Assembly: GCA_014529385.2 (NCBI GenBank)
Contig: CM043950.1
Coordinates: 75,807,435 to 75,871,434, forward strand
DNA length: 64,000 nucleotides
Reading direction: 5' to 3'
Source: Adiantum capillus-veneris
Lineage: Eukaryota; Streptophyta; Polypodiopsida; Polypodiales; Pteridaceae
The position numbers were made by a program, and so were the translations under genes. Below the pieces are notes generated by a model that worked only from the letters and a program-made list of their open reading frames with translations, did not search any database and was not told the origin of the DNA. Below, one piece after another: positions 42,780 to 53,799 of the stretch. How positions within the stretch are numbered: position 1 is the stretch's first letter; every line of letters starts with the position of its first letter.

Positions 42780-44080
42780 GAAGATTTTTTGAGTACCGAG
42801 CAGTGTCCTCAAGGTTTGTCTAAACTACAGAGGAGGAGGGTAGTTCAGAAAGCTCGCAAGTTTACACTAATAGGTGAAGATCTAATGACTTACGGAAGAG
42901 ACCGGGTGCTAAGGAGAGTGCTCTATAAAGAAGAGATTAACTTGGTGCTGGAGAAATGTCATGAGGAGAGCGAACACCAGGGGAAAGGTCAAGTATTGTT
43001 TCGAGTGATGAGAGCGGGTTTTTGGTGGCCTTCGGTAGTGAAGGATGTGCACTATTGGTGCAAGACCTACCATGAATGCCAGACTATAGGAGAGAGGCGT
43101 TTGATAGCTAAGTCACAGGGAGCGATTATTGCTCAAAATGCTTTCGAAAAGTGGGGTTTGGATGCCATCGGTCCACTCCCTAAGTCTACAAGTGGTAAGA
43201 AGTATGTCGTGGTTGCCATCGACTACCTCACCAGGTGGGTCGAGGCCAAAGTTGTGAAGGAGGTAAATGCACAGGTTGTGGCCCACTTTGTTTTCGATAA
43301 CATTTGTTGCCGTTTTGGAGTGCCGTGGGTACTCATTTCTGATAGAGGGCAAGGATTCAGAAGCAAGCTTATGCAGGCATTGGTGGAAAAACTAAAGATT
43401 CAGTTCAGCATCGGTTTTCCTCGCCTTATCATCCCCAATGCAATGGTCTTGTGGAGAGTGCCAATGGACAAATCATCAAAATGCTCACAAAGTATGTATA
43501 TAAGCAAGAGACAGAATGGGAGATCAATCTAGAAAAGTGTCTATGGGCCTACAGGACGTCCTACAAAGTGGCGACCAACTTTACTCCATTTGAATTGGTT
43601 TATGGTAAGGAGGCAGTGCTGCCAGTGCATGCACAATTGGGTGCTTTAAAAGGTATGTGGCGCATCAATGCCACTCCACAAGGTGTCTTACAAGATAGGA
43701 TTGTCGGCCTTGAGGCATTGCAGATGGATAGAGAGGCAGCAACAGACTACTATGTGAAGCAGCGGGAAAGGAGAACGGCCAAAGTCAACGAGAGTCTGCC
43801 AGAGAAAAAGATAGAAGAAGGGGAACTAGTAATGAAGTATGAAAGCTACTTGGACTTCACCTTCCAGAAGCAGTTCAAAAAGGAATGGATGGGTCCATAC
43901 AAAGTGCAAAAGGCCTTTCCGAATGGGACCTATCAGCTGGTGAGAGCCAATGGTAAGATTCTCAGGCACAGGATAAATGGTGTACAGCTCAAGCTGTACT
44001 TTGATAGGGGAGTGGTGCCCGATGTGCATCAAATGGTGAACAGGGGGTTGGGCAACCCACTTGAAGGGACTCAAGAGTAA
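42780..44080 (+). pseudogene. Gypsy-A integrase
   Basis: The zinc finger (CHEESEHQGKGQ ... CKTYHECQTIG) is followed by the core: WGLDAIGPLPKS (D), LISDRGQGFRSKL (D), and, after a frameshift near 43440, LVESANGQIIKML (E) in frame 43451-44080. Then come WAYRTSYKVATNFTPFELVYG and a C-terminal GPY/F-like WMGPYKVQKAFPNGTYQL. No chromodomain is seen. Stop TAA at 44078-44080. The DDE residues are present but split between two frames. Confidence 0.88.
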
Positions 44081-44168
44081 CAGACATGCAATTTTGTACA
44101 TATTATACATATGGTGGTGTGTTTTCAGTGTAGTTAAGTGTTTGCAAAGTGTTGCAACTTTCAAGTTC

Positions 44169-44221
44169 AATAAAGCTACTTTTGGTTGAACATGAATGTT
44201 CAACAGGGGCGTGGGCAATGA
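44169..44221 (+). promoter_or_regulatory. AATAAA, hairpin and polypurine tract before the right LTR
   Basis: AATAAA (44169-44174), then a perfect inverted repeat GTTGAACAT-GA-ATGTTCAAC (44185-44204), then the purine-rich AGGGGCGTGGGCAATGA (44205-44221) abutting the LTR start TGGTGC. The same three parts in the same order are found in A' (6881-6934), although the flanking sequence has diverged. Confidence 0.65.
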
Positions 44222-45956
44222 TGGTGCAACCAAAGTTGGTCCGCGCTATAAAGTGTGCTATGCAGTGCAAAGGGTTCTATAATGCGCATGGCAAAGGGCT
44301 AAAGCAAGTATGAAAGCCCTGGGCAGGAGAGTGGCAACGGAAATGTATTCTTAAAGTGGTTTTTTAGGCCAGGGGGGCCTCCAACGTGGGATAATGATGA
44401 CGGCAAGTCACGGTGTTCGAGATGTGGGAAATGAGCCCCAAAATGTGGTATTCGAGGTGCTCTAGAAGCTCGTCTAGACGACTCGTCAAACGGGGCTTCG
44501 GTGTGAAAGATATGCCAGTCCGAAGATGGAAGGCTTCGCAGGTCCCGACGAGCAGAGCAGGTACAGACAGGTGGCCAAAACTAAGATAAGTGGATAGACA
44601 TGTAAAGCTCAACTTGTGGAGCATACCGGTCTTTTCGGATCACCGTTCGGAGCTCAAACAAGAAAGTTACAGCTAGTTGAAAGTTTTCCGGGGGTCGGGT
44701 GTGTGCAAGGTTGTCCGCATCAAAAGGCGTGCGGCCAGGTGTTTTTCTTGCCTCGACTAGGTTTGGCAAGGTAGCATACATTGTGGGAAATCAGCCAAAG
44801 TTTACAGCTTGCCGACCAAAGTCATGAGCATCGCGATACACACAGTTCAGTTGGGCAGGCAATCATGATGGGAAGGGATCGGATATTTTTTTCTCTCTCT
44901 TGAACGGGTTGTCCGAGGCCAAGGTGCGGAATGGTGGGGAATCACGAGGACTTTGGGGCCATCAAGTGGAGCTCCCATGCAACCTGGTCAAAAAATTCCT
45001 ATGGCAAGCCCTGGCTGTGTTGTGAGCACCGAACGCGCGGGAACATATGCCAATTATTTTCTTGGTTGTAAACTCAAAAAAGAGAAAGTATAGCTTGGAG
45101 GGTTTTGTCATAAGACAAAGGAGGGCTTCAAAAGCAAAAAAAGAAAGGGAAAGAAGGGAAGCTCCCAGCCCAAAAAAAGAAATTTTTTTTCTTTCTTTGG
45201 TTTGGAAAAACTAAGAGGAAAAGGGGAGAAGACAGCGTTTTCAAAGAGGGCTTTCTTTTTCTTTGGCTGGAGGGGAAGAAGAAAAGGAAGAGAAGTGGGA
45301 GAAAAGAAACACGCTTCGTGTGCTCACGATCAAGGGTCAAGGCCAGCACGCGTGGTCCGAAAGCGGTTCGAAAGAGCGAAGGGCTTGCACGAGAGGTAGC
45401 GAGTGAAGGCGATGAAGACGAAAAGTTGTTGTCAAAGTGAAGCTATAAGTGGATGCTTCGGTCGAGGGTGTACCGACAGATGTGAGTTTGGAAGGAGGTG
45501 TGTGCCCCTCTGTGTGGAACAGTGATGGCTATAGTGCGGCCATGAGTAGACCATATGGATATTGTACAAGTGTTTTTGTTTTGAAGAAAAAGCTATGATT
45601 GCCGATTTTGGTGTCGTCTTTCTCCCCTTCCCCCCTTTCTTCTTTGCTCGTCTCCAAGGTGTGTGGTGCCGGTGTGTGTGAGCGTGTGTGCCCCCCCGGG
45701 CCCCTTGTGTGTGTGAGAAAGAAAGAGAGAGAGGTGTCGAGTTGTGGAAGAGCTGGAAGCGAGCAAGATCGGTGTGATCTCTTTCTGAGGATTGTGCAAA
45801 GCGTGTGTGCATTGGACGAAGTGCAGGCAAGGCCCTGTTAGTGTAAATCGTCTTTTTTGAAGGTGTTTTTTGAGAGGACAGGGGTGTTGTGAATACCTTG
45901 AGCTATATAGGGGCAGTTGCGTGTGTGTTGGGTGTGTTCCCCATTCCCCCTCTTCA
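44222..45956 (+). repeat. Right LTR of Gypsy-A
   Basis: 1735 bp from TGGTGCAACCAAAG to ...CCCCCTCTTCA. Compared with the left LTR it has a few substitutions and short insertions (for example near 44815-44835 and 45613-45622). The TATA-like GCTATATAG lies at 45902-45910. Immediately after it, in reverse, begins the Copia-2 coding sequence. Confidence 0.9.
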
Positions 45957-45957
45957 A

Positions 45958-46664
45958 CTACAATGCCTTTGTGAAAATATCTGCAAGGTTGTTTTGTGTT
46001 GGAACAAAAGCCAAGTTGATCTCTCTTGCTGAGAGCCTCTCCCTGACATAGTGGTAATGCACCTCGATGTTCTTTGTACGAGCATGAAAAATTGGGTTTC
46101 TCGCAACTGCCAATGCGCTCTGACTAGTGTTGGCAGTGTCTGGGCCATACACACTCAACTGTAACTGTGAAGAATGCCTCTATTCAGCCTCACAATTGGA
46201 AGTGGCCACACAATAGATTTATTCCTACTCAACCATGATATGCACGAACTATCATGCATGAAACAAAAACCACTGATGGACACTTGTGTGTCATAACAAC
46301 TAGCCCAGTGTGAGTCCAAAAAATCATGTAAATCTGGTGGCAATGATCCCCCCTTGGGATAAAACAAGCCAAGATGTAAAGTGCCACTAAGGTAGCGGAA
46401 AATCCTCTTGACATCTTACCAATTCTTAGACCCTAGGCTATGCATAAATTTGCTGACCTGTGAGACTGCAAACTGAATATCCGGCCTCGTGCTGCATACA
46501 TAAATGAGGCAGCCAACAACAGTTTGATAGAGAGTTACATCAGTAGGATTGCCAGCATCATGTAGACTCAACTTTAAACCTGTTTCCATGGGAGTGGCAA
46601 TAGGTTTGCAATCCTCAAGTCCAAACTTAAGTAGCAATGTCTCTATGTAACTTTTTTGACACAA
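45958..46664 (-). pseudogene. Copia-2 RNase H
   Basis: Minus-strand pieces: IATPMETGLKLSL and STRPDIQFAVSQVSKF (RT-RNase H connection, 46416-46664), LHDFLDSHWASCYDTQVSIS, like 'gysDaDwAgd...rkSTsGy' (46155-46367, one Asp preserved), and VHYHYVRERLSAREINLAFV ... NLADIFTKAL (45958-46158). Frameshifts separate them. The apparent TAG at 45958-45960 coincides with the Gypsy-A junction, and the true C-terminus is at 36294-36359. Confidence 0.85.
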
Positions 46665-46691
46665 GGCAATACCACCATCACACTGCTTAAA

Positions 46692-47132
46692 CTATATACC
46701 CAAATAATTATGCAACAGCCCCAAATCTTTCATCTTGAAAGTAGCATTCAAATCAGCTTTAAATTCAGCAATATGTCTCTCATTTGGTCCAATGATCAGC
46801 AAATCATCGACATAAAGAACCACAATGAGAAGTACATCACCCTCACACTTTACATACAATGTGCTTTTTGTTGGACTCTTACAAAATCCTTGTTTGACCA
46901 AATGAGTGTAAGCTTTCTCATACCAAGCACGAAGAGATTGCTTCAACCCATACAAAGCCTTCTTACATTTGCACACTTTGTCCTCTTGTCCTTTTATGAC
47001 AAAACATCGAGGCTGCATTACATAAACTTCCTCAAATATGTCACCATTCAAGAAAGTAGTAACAATGTTTGATTGATGTACATCCCAACCAAAATGAGCT
47101 TCCAATGCACATAGAAAACGCACAGTAGTCAT
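46692..47132 (-). pseudogene. Copia-2 reverse transcriptase
   Basis: A 146-codon frame with the copia RT order VHQSNIVTTFLNGDIFEEVY (normally QmDVkTAFLNG), CKKALYGLKQSLRAWYEKAY and the catalytic VLYVDDLLIIG, followed by FKMKDLGLLHNYLGI. The YVDD motif is intact, but the conserved Asp of 'DV.TAFLNG' is N/S-substituted. It continues from the linker frame 47129-48103 with a frameshift. Confidence 0.88.
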
Positions 47133-48103
47133 ACGGCAAGTGGGAGCAAAAGTCTCTTCATAATCCGTGCATTTTTGTTGTGCATAACCCTTTGCAACAA
47201 GTCAAGCCTTATGGCGATCAAAATCTCACCATCCGACTTGCATTTCAACTTGTAAACCCACTTCGTACCAATGGCCCTTTTGCCAGGAGGCAAATCACAT
47301 AAAGTCCATTTGTCATTTTCTATAAGTGCATCATATTTTGATTGCATGGCAGCCATCCAATTTTTTGAATTATGGGCTTCATCAAAAGACAGAGGCTCCT
47401 CAACATCATGGCTAGACATAGCCAAAGCATAACAATCTGATGCATAAGATGCATGGTGAGAGCCTGAAGGAGTACGACTAGACAAAGATGCATCCAATTT
47501 ACTGTCACACAAAGAGTGCACCAACCATTTTGGCATACCTCTAGCCTGGTCATTTTCAATCCTTTCCTCATCAAGTACATCATGTACATCTGCATCAGTA
47601 ATAGGCTGATCTGTAACATTTTTAGAAACCTCCATAGGTTGTACATTTGCCTCATTGGAACTTACATTCGTATTTCCACCACCAAAAAGAGGCAACAAAG
47701 TGTCATAAATGTCTTGTGAGCTTACATTATTGTCTCTAGTACATGACAGCAAGGGCTGAACAGAATCTTCCACAAACACTACATCCCGTGAAACCAGAAT
47801 ATGTTTTTTTTGCGGATGATACAACCTAAAGCCTTTGCTTTCAACACTATAACCAACAAAAATACATTTGATAGCCTTATCATCCAATTTTTTGCGGTGT
47901 GTTTGTGGCACCAAAGCATATGCCAAACAGCCAAAAACACGCATGTGCTCAATAGAAGTCTTTTTATTATGCCATGCTTCATATGGAGTAATAGACTGTA
48001 AAGCTTCTATAGGACACCTATTTAGTACATAAGTGGCACACATGATGGCCTCAAGCCAAAAAGAATGCGGCAAAGCTTGACTTTTGACATTACATCGTGC
48101 CAT
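47129..48103 (-). pseudogene. Copia-2 integrase C-terminal part and RT linker
   Basis: A 324-codon frame: FWLEAIMCATYVLNRCP and TPYEAWHNKKTSIEHMRVFG (end of the integrase core), KAIKCIFVGYSVESKGFRLY and ILVSRDVVFVED (C-terminal beta module), a variable acidic linker, then MQSKYDALIENDKWTLCDLP and KWVYKLKCKSDGE, the start of the RVT_2 domain. It ends after a frameshift near 47190. The largest uninterrupted piece of Copia-2. Confidence 0.88.
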
Positions 48104-48567
48104 ATCTGTAAGTGACCTGTTTTTTCTCTCAGCAACACCATTTTGCTAAGGTGTATAAGGCACTATACATTGGTGTTTTATCCCATGACTAGCCAAAAAT
48201 GCATTGAATTCATGAGACATATACTCCCCCCTCGATCGGAACGGAGGGTGCCCATAGTACATTTTGAGACATTTTCAGCCATAGCCAGAAATTGTTTGAA
48301 GCACATAAAAACTTCGGCCTTCGCTTTAAGCGGAAATACCCATGCATACCTGGAGTAATCATCAATGAAAGTCACGAAGTAAAGGTAATTGCCCAAGGAT
48401 GGAGTTTGCATGGGCCCACAAATATCACTATGCACAAGCTGCAACCTGCAACCTGCATGTGGCCCAAATTGAACCATCCTTTGGAAACTTAAAACGCTAC
48501 ATCTCACCCAAATTACAGCCTTCACAAACATGTTTGACATGTGCTTCAAGAGGCGGCAAAGAAGCAA
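48104..48567 (-). pseudogene. Copia-2 integrase catalytic core
   Basis: Frame 48178-48567 reads LYFVTFIDDYSRYAWVFPLK with the first catalytic Asp, and TLRSDRGG with the second. The Glu-containing 'QNGVAERKN' block lies at about 48120-48150 in another frame, directly after an in-frame TAG. The 5' side connects by a frameshift to the pre-integrase frame 48497-48793. Confidence 0.82.
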
Positions 48568-48945
48568 CCATATCAGATTTTTGCAAACGCAGCAAACTGG
48601 AAAAATTCAGATGACCAAAACGTGCATGCCAAAGTTTTGCATCTAAAATAGCCCTTGAATATGCAACAGCATTTGCAAAATTTTGTCCACACTTGTCATA
48701 CAAAGTGAGCTTATACAGCCCATGACACAAAAGGCCAGATGCAGCAATTTTATCACCAATACTGAGATCATGAACTGTATATCTATCATCCACAAATTTG
48801 ACTACAAGTCAAAGTCTAGCAAGTGCGGATACAGACAAGAGATTCTTCTTGATCCCAACTACATAAATTGCATCAACAAGTGTGAAGGAACTTCCATTTG
48901 CAGCAGTAAGCACAATCTTTTCAACTCCCTGAACCGGATAAGAGT
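48497..48945 (-). pseudogene. Copia-2 pre-integrase region, truncated 5' end
   Basis: Frame 48497-48793 has AKLWHARFGHLNFSSLLRLQ and HVCEGCNLGE, the HHCC finger. Further 5', LTAANGSSFTLVDAIYV and KKNLLSVSALA (48810-48925) are the end of the protease domain. Homology stops at about 48945, so the protease active site, gag, primer site and 5' LTR are missing. Confidence 0.82.
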
Positions 48946-49162
48946 GGAAAAATCCCAATTCCCAGGTTGGACAACTTTCAATATATCATGTACAAAATAT
49001 TGAGATTTTGTCAAAAATTTGAGTTTTCTTAAGGTCTCATTCCACTTTATGTACATACAATACACAATGAAAACAACTAAAATTCCATGGTTTCAATCAA
49101 TTGGATTATTAGGAGACTAGTATATTGCATCCATTATTGTTGTCTATGTCCTACTGTCCTAC

Positions 49163-49520
49163 CTACAACTTATCTCAACATGGAGAGCTTGGTTTCTAGG
49201 TCCACCACTTGTCCAAGTTAATGTAAAAGTGACTCAAGGTTCACAACTTGTGAAAGCAAGGATCCATTGAGAAATACAATTCACTTGGCTATGTGTCCTT
49301 ACTTTAATGCATGTGACATTCAAGCAAGGTCCACTTCTAATCTACAACTTATCTCAACATGGAGAGCTTGGTTTCTAGGTCCACCACTTGTCCAAGTTAA
49401 TGTAAAAGTGACTCAAGGTTCACAACTTGTGAAAGCAAGGATCCATTGAGAAATACAATTCACTTGGCTATGTGTCCTTACTTTAATGCATGTGACATTC
49501 AAGCAAGGTCCACTTCTAAT
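49163..49520. repeat. Perfect 179-bp tandem duplication
   Basis: Bases 49163-49341 and 49342-49520 look identical by eye. The unit contains one 'ccaccacttgtccaag' module related to the satellite further right. A third, partial copy begins after 49520 and diverges at once. A recent duplication or an assembly artefact. Confidence 0.8.
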
Positions 49521-50890
49521 CTAGAACTTCTTAATTTGAGGCATGGAGCATACATAAAATATGTAGCATATGATCTATTGCCTCATAGGAAGGTTGATTT
49601 CAAGGTGCACTTATCCAGGCTAGCCTATCTTGGAGAAATGATGGAGCTTGCTTCTCTCCTTGTTTCAATGGAGACTAGCTTGGATAAGTGGTGGGCCTTT
49701 GCTTCTCTCTATGTTTCAATAGAGTTAGCTTGGACAAGTGGTGGACCTTGGAACAAAACCCCCATGTAAAACATATCATGGGTATTCCAAGTGATTAGAA
49801 AGATTACCATTTAAGATATAACCTTATAGGTTGGACAACTGGAGCCTAGCTTGGAGAAATGGTGGACCTTTGATTCTCTCCATGTTTCAATGGATCCTAT
49901 CTTGGAGAAATGGTGGATCTTTCTTCTGTCCATGTTTCAATGGAGCCTAGCTTGGACAATTGGTGGACCTTTGCTTCTCTCTATGTTTCAATAGAGTTAG
50001 CTTAGACACGTGGTGGATCTTCAAACTAAACCAGCTACTATCAATGTTTCCTAGCTTGGACAAGTGGTGGAGTGTTTCTCCTCTTCATGTTTCAATGGAG
50101 CTTAGCTTGGACAAGTGTTGGACCTTAAAACAGAAACCCCATGTACAACATAGCATGGATTTTCTATATTTCAATGGATTCTAGCTTTAACAAATGGTGG
50201 AGATTGCCTTCATCCATGTTTCAATGAAACTAGCTTGGACAAGTGGTAGACCTTGTAACAAACCCCACCATGTACAACATATCATTGGTTTTCGAAGTGA
50301 TGGGAAAGAATACCATTCAAGATATAAATTTATAGCTTGGATAAGTAGTTGACCTTAAAACCAAATTCATCATAATACAATGAAATATAGGTCAGCCAAT
50401 TCCTAAATCTTGAGACCAAACCTCCCATGCTATTAGAGATAATATATTGGATAAGTGGTGGACCTTCTATTATTTTCCCATGCCTAGTTTAGACAACCAG
50501 TACACTTTGCAGCTCTAAAGGTTGGACGAGTGGTGAAGCCTTGTTTCTATCCATGTTTTAATGGATCCTAGCTTGGACAAGTGGTGGACCTTGGAAGAAA
50601 TCTTCCATGTACAACATATATGAGGTTTTCCATGTTTTAATGGAACCTAGCTTGGACAAATGGTGAAGCTTGCTTCTCTCCATGTTAATTTTGGAACTAC
50701 CTTAGACAAGTGGTGGAGCTTTGCTTTTCTACTCTTCATAATACAATGAAGTATAGGCTGGTTACATGGTGAATCTTAAGGCCAAACCTCCCATTTTACT
50801 AGAGATGATAAGTTGGACAAGTGGATCAACCTTCTATCATTTCTCCATGCCTGTATCAGAAAATTAGTAGACCTAGCATCTCTCTATGTT
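49521..50890 (-). repeat. Satellite modules, irregular block (reverse orientation)
   Basis: Recurrent 'agcttggacaagtggtggacctt...catgtttcaatgga' modules, i.e. the reverse complement of the array right of 53800. Unit order is irregular and period poorly kept, suggesting an older or eroding array edge. Short frames such as 49446-49769 come from the repeat. Confidence 0.75.
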
Positions 50891-51776
50891 GCCTAGAGAT
50901 GAGCTTGGACAAGTGATGGACCCTACTTATCTCTTCCCTTGGTTTACTAGTTTGAAGACTCATTATATTTACTTTCTTAGATCTAGCTTGAGCAAGTGTG
51001 GACCTTGTATCCACAATCTTAATCGATTACAAAAAAGTATATGAAAAAACAACATAGGAATCTTGGTTTGAAGGTCAAGCAATTAGGTTCCAAATGCACA
51101 TAATAATATATTTTCCACCCATAAGAAAAGAAAGTTAAATATGTTATTTCATACCAAATTGACAAAGGTAACGTCCAAGAATTCTAGCTTTGAATCTTGC
51201 TAGATCTAAACCTTTATCATGGCGACATGCATGTATACATCAACTTTCAAGCCATTCAAGAATACATGCACTTAGATTCCATAGTTTTCTTTTCAAAGTC
51301 TTTTAGGTTCTAAAACTCTTCTACATGAAGGATGTAATGATAAAATTCTTGAAGCAAACATTTGTGCCCAAGAAAAATATCCCTCTCACATTTTTAAAGT
51401 CCAAGAATTCTCTAATCTCACTTAGAAGTTTTATTTTGATATCAAACATCAATTCTCTCCTAGTTACAAATAAATGCAACCTCAAGATGAATTGACAAAA
51501 AATGAATTTCTTTTACTATATGATCCAACATAGGCCCCAATCAAATAAAAAATGAGTCCCCAAAAATTTGGGTGCACTCTAGCAATACATCAGAGTCCCC
51601 TTACAATAGGATTGACTCCAATAGTACATTGAAGTCCCCTTAGAGTAGGGTGCACTCCATTGAAGTGTTCATAAAATTGACACACCTTTGTTTTTAAAAA
51701 AATAGACTATATCAAATTATACAAATGTGAAAAGATACACTATAGAATAAAGAAAGCATCTTATAGCCATATTTAT
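50891..51776. other. Non-satellite gap, nothing recognised
   Basis: AT-rich sequence with a small direct repeat 'cactcta/ccattgaagt...gagtcccctta' near 51570-51660. No gene. Confidence 0.35.
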
Positions 51777-52542
51777 TCAATGCTTTCGTGTTGACAAGTA
51801 CATAGCAAGGACATAATTTGTCTCAGAATCACTGTACTGATTTACAATTGTGTTGTATGTATAGACTCTCTTACCTCTTACATACAACCATCCTACCAAC
51901 CATGGAATTATTGTTCTCTGCAAGAAGTCTTGAAGTTTCTCAAAAGTTTCCCTCCACATCTTTGGAAATATAAGATATGTCCCTGGTATGTTCCACATCA
52001 CCCTATATGGAGTGTCATAAAAAATTAAGGTATTGTTGGCATCCAAATCCTCAAATATCTTCCAAATATCACTCAAATTTTTCTGATAAACCCTTGTAAA
52101 TCCTAACATGATATTTGGATTTTGGCAATTTTTGTTACTCATAAACACCCTTGAACTTGGTATACTACTTAGGAAAACATTTCTGTGTGATGCATTGCAC
52201 CCTTGTTAAGTTATAGCAACTCCATATCCATAGCTTGAAGTATTGAGCACAAAAATCCAAAAAAAATTGTGCGTCTGGTCGCACCACATGATAAACTTCA
52301 TCTTTATCCTCCACAAGTCACATGTGTTGAGCCCAAGCTGGCATAGAATCTCCATGTTTCATTTCAATTTTCTTGAGAAGTAACCCCTCTAGATCCAAGA
52401 TAAGTACTCTTTTGATGTCCTTGAAAGCAAGTGGTAGGTGATAAGGAGGTGGTTGATTCCTTGGACAAGGTCTTGGATGAGGTTGGATGAGTAATTCAAT
52501 AGTTTCCTTCAACTTATGCCAGCATATAGCCAATCTATTTTT
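51777..52542 (-). pseudogene. FCP1/NLI-interacting-factor-like phosphatase fragment
   Basis: Minus strand, after an acceptor-like ...CATTACAG at 52543. The HAD-phosphatase motif I region reads KRVLILDLEGLLLKKI (DLEG, where DLDxT/V is usual). VVRPDAQFFLDFCAQYFKLW matches the 'kRP...eFL.f....fe...wS' block. NNTLIFYDTPYRVMWNIPGT matches 'ntlliDDsPyk...n'. FCP1-like proteins dephosphorylate Ser residues, for example on the RNA polymerase II tail. At least three in-frame stops and the Y in place of the first D of the DD motif mark it as dead. It fills a gap in the satellite. Confidence 0.65.
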
Positions 52543-52840
52543 CTGTAATGATTTTGAAATTAAAGAACAAGAACACTTAATGCAAACACAACAATAGACA
52601 TGAGGTTTACATTGTCTACCCTAAGGTTGTATTAGATACGAAAATCCATCTATGATCTACTCATTAATAGAAAGAAAGTCAAATTAAAAGCATGACCCTT
52701 TTTTATGCTACACTCTCTCTTAGTCTCAATACCATGGAGTTCAACTAGATTTAAGTCAACTAATAACTACTACTTGTTGTTAAAGGTATGCCTAAAGTGC
52801 ATAAGGCTTAACCAATCTCTAGTGTAGAATGGGTATTTAG
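52543..52840. other. Spacer, nothing recognised
   Basis: Pyrimidine-poor sequence upstream of the phosphatase fragment; could be its intron. Confidence 0.3.
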
Positions 52841-53799
52841 GTCTCAAGGTCTACCACTTATCCAAGCAAAGATCCATTTAGATATGGAAATAAAATTTTT
52901 CTTAATATAATGACATAGAGTGGACAAGTGGTGAACACTGAGACCAAACCACTCATGCTACTAGGGATAATAGGTTGGACAAGTGGTGGACCTTGAATGT
53001 AAACCCCCATGTACAAAATATCATGGGTTTTGAGTATTTCAATGGAGCCTAGCATCTTGGAGACATGGTGGAGCTTACTTCTCTCCATGTTTCAATGGAG
53101 CCTATCTTGGATAAATGGTGGAGCATCATTCTCTCCATGTTTCAATGGAACCTAGCTTGGACAAGTGGTGGACCTTTGTTTCTTTCTATGTTTGAATAGA
53201 GCTAGCTTGGACCTTGGAGCCTAGCTTGGACAAGTGGTGGACCTTCGAAAAAAACCCCATGTAAAACATATCATGGACATTACAAGTGGTGAGAAAAAAT
53301 ACCATTCAATATATAACCTTATAGGTTGTACAAGTGGTGGACCTTAACACCCAATTATTCTTAATATAATGACATAGAGTGGACAAGTGGTGAATCTTGC
53401 AACCAAACCTACTAGAAAAAATTACGTTGGACAAGTGGTGGACCTTGAATGCAAACCCCCCATGTACAAAATATCACTCATGCTACTAGGAATAATTTGG
53501 TATTAAGGTCCATGTTTCAATGGAGCCTAGTTTGGACAAGTGGTGGACCTTTGTTTCTCTCTATGTTTCAATAGAATTAGCTTGGACAAGTGGTGGACCT
53601 TGGAAAAAAACCCCCATGTAAAGCATGTCATGGGCATTACAAGTGGTGAGAAAAAATACCATTCAAGATATAACCTTATAGTTTGGACAAGTGGTGGACC
53701 TTAACACCCAGTTCCTCTTAATGTAATGACATAGAGTGGGCAGTGGTGAATCGTGAGACCAAATCTACTAGGGATAATAGGTTGGACGAGTGGTTGACC
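52841..53799 (-). repeat. 442-bp satellite, reverse orientation block
   Basis: About two units of the satellite in the orientation with 'ttggacaagtggtggacctt', 'catgtttcaatggagcctagc' and 'aacccccatgtacaaaatatc'. The next bases to the right present the same modules as reverse complement; the switch lies at about 53793-53800. Confidence 0.85.

Larger units (their letters stand above)
36360..45956 (+). mobile_element. Tat-lineage Ty3/gypsy element (Gypsy-A)
   Basis: A 9.6-kb plus-strand element with two nearly identical long LTRs (36360-38065 and 44222-45956), primer site, gag, protease, RT, RNase H, a second archaeal-type RNase H, integrase and a polypurine tract. The additional RNase H before the integrase marks the plant Tat lineage. 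The close LTR match suggests it is the youngest large element here, yet gag and pol have several stops and RT is split by a solo LTR (40613-41397). It sits in the pol C-terminus of Copia-2. Flanks CACGA and ACTA hint at a degraded target duplication. Confidence 0.9.

Noticed and set aside
45958-45960. TAG as the natural stop of Copia-2
   Set aside because: It lies exactly at the Gypsy-A junction and the expected C-terminal tail continues at 36294-36359.
47516-48614. Plus-strand frames over Copia-2
   Set aside because: Shadows of the minus-strand integrase and RT coding sequence.
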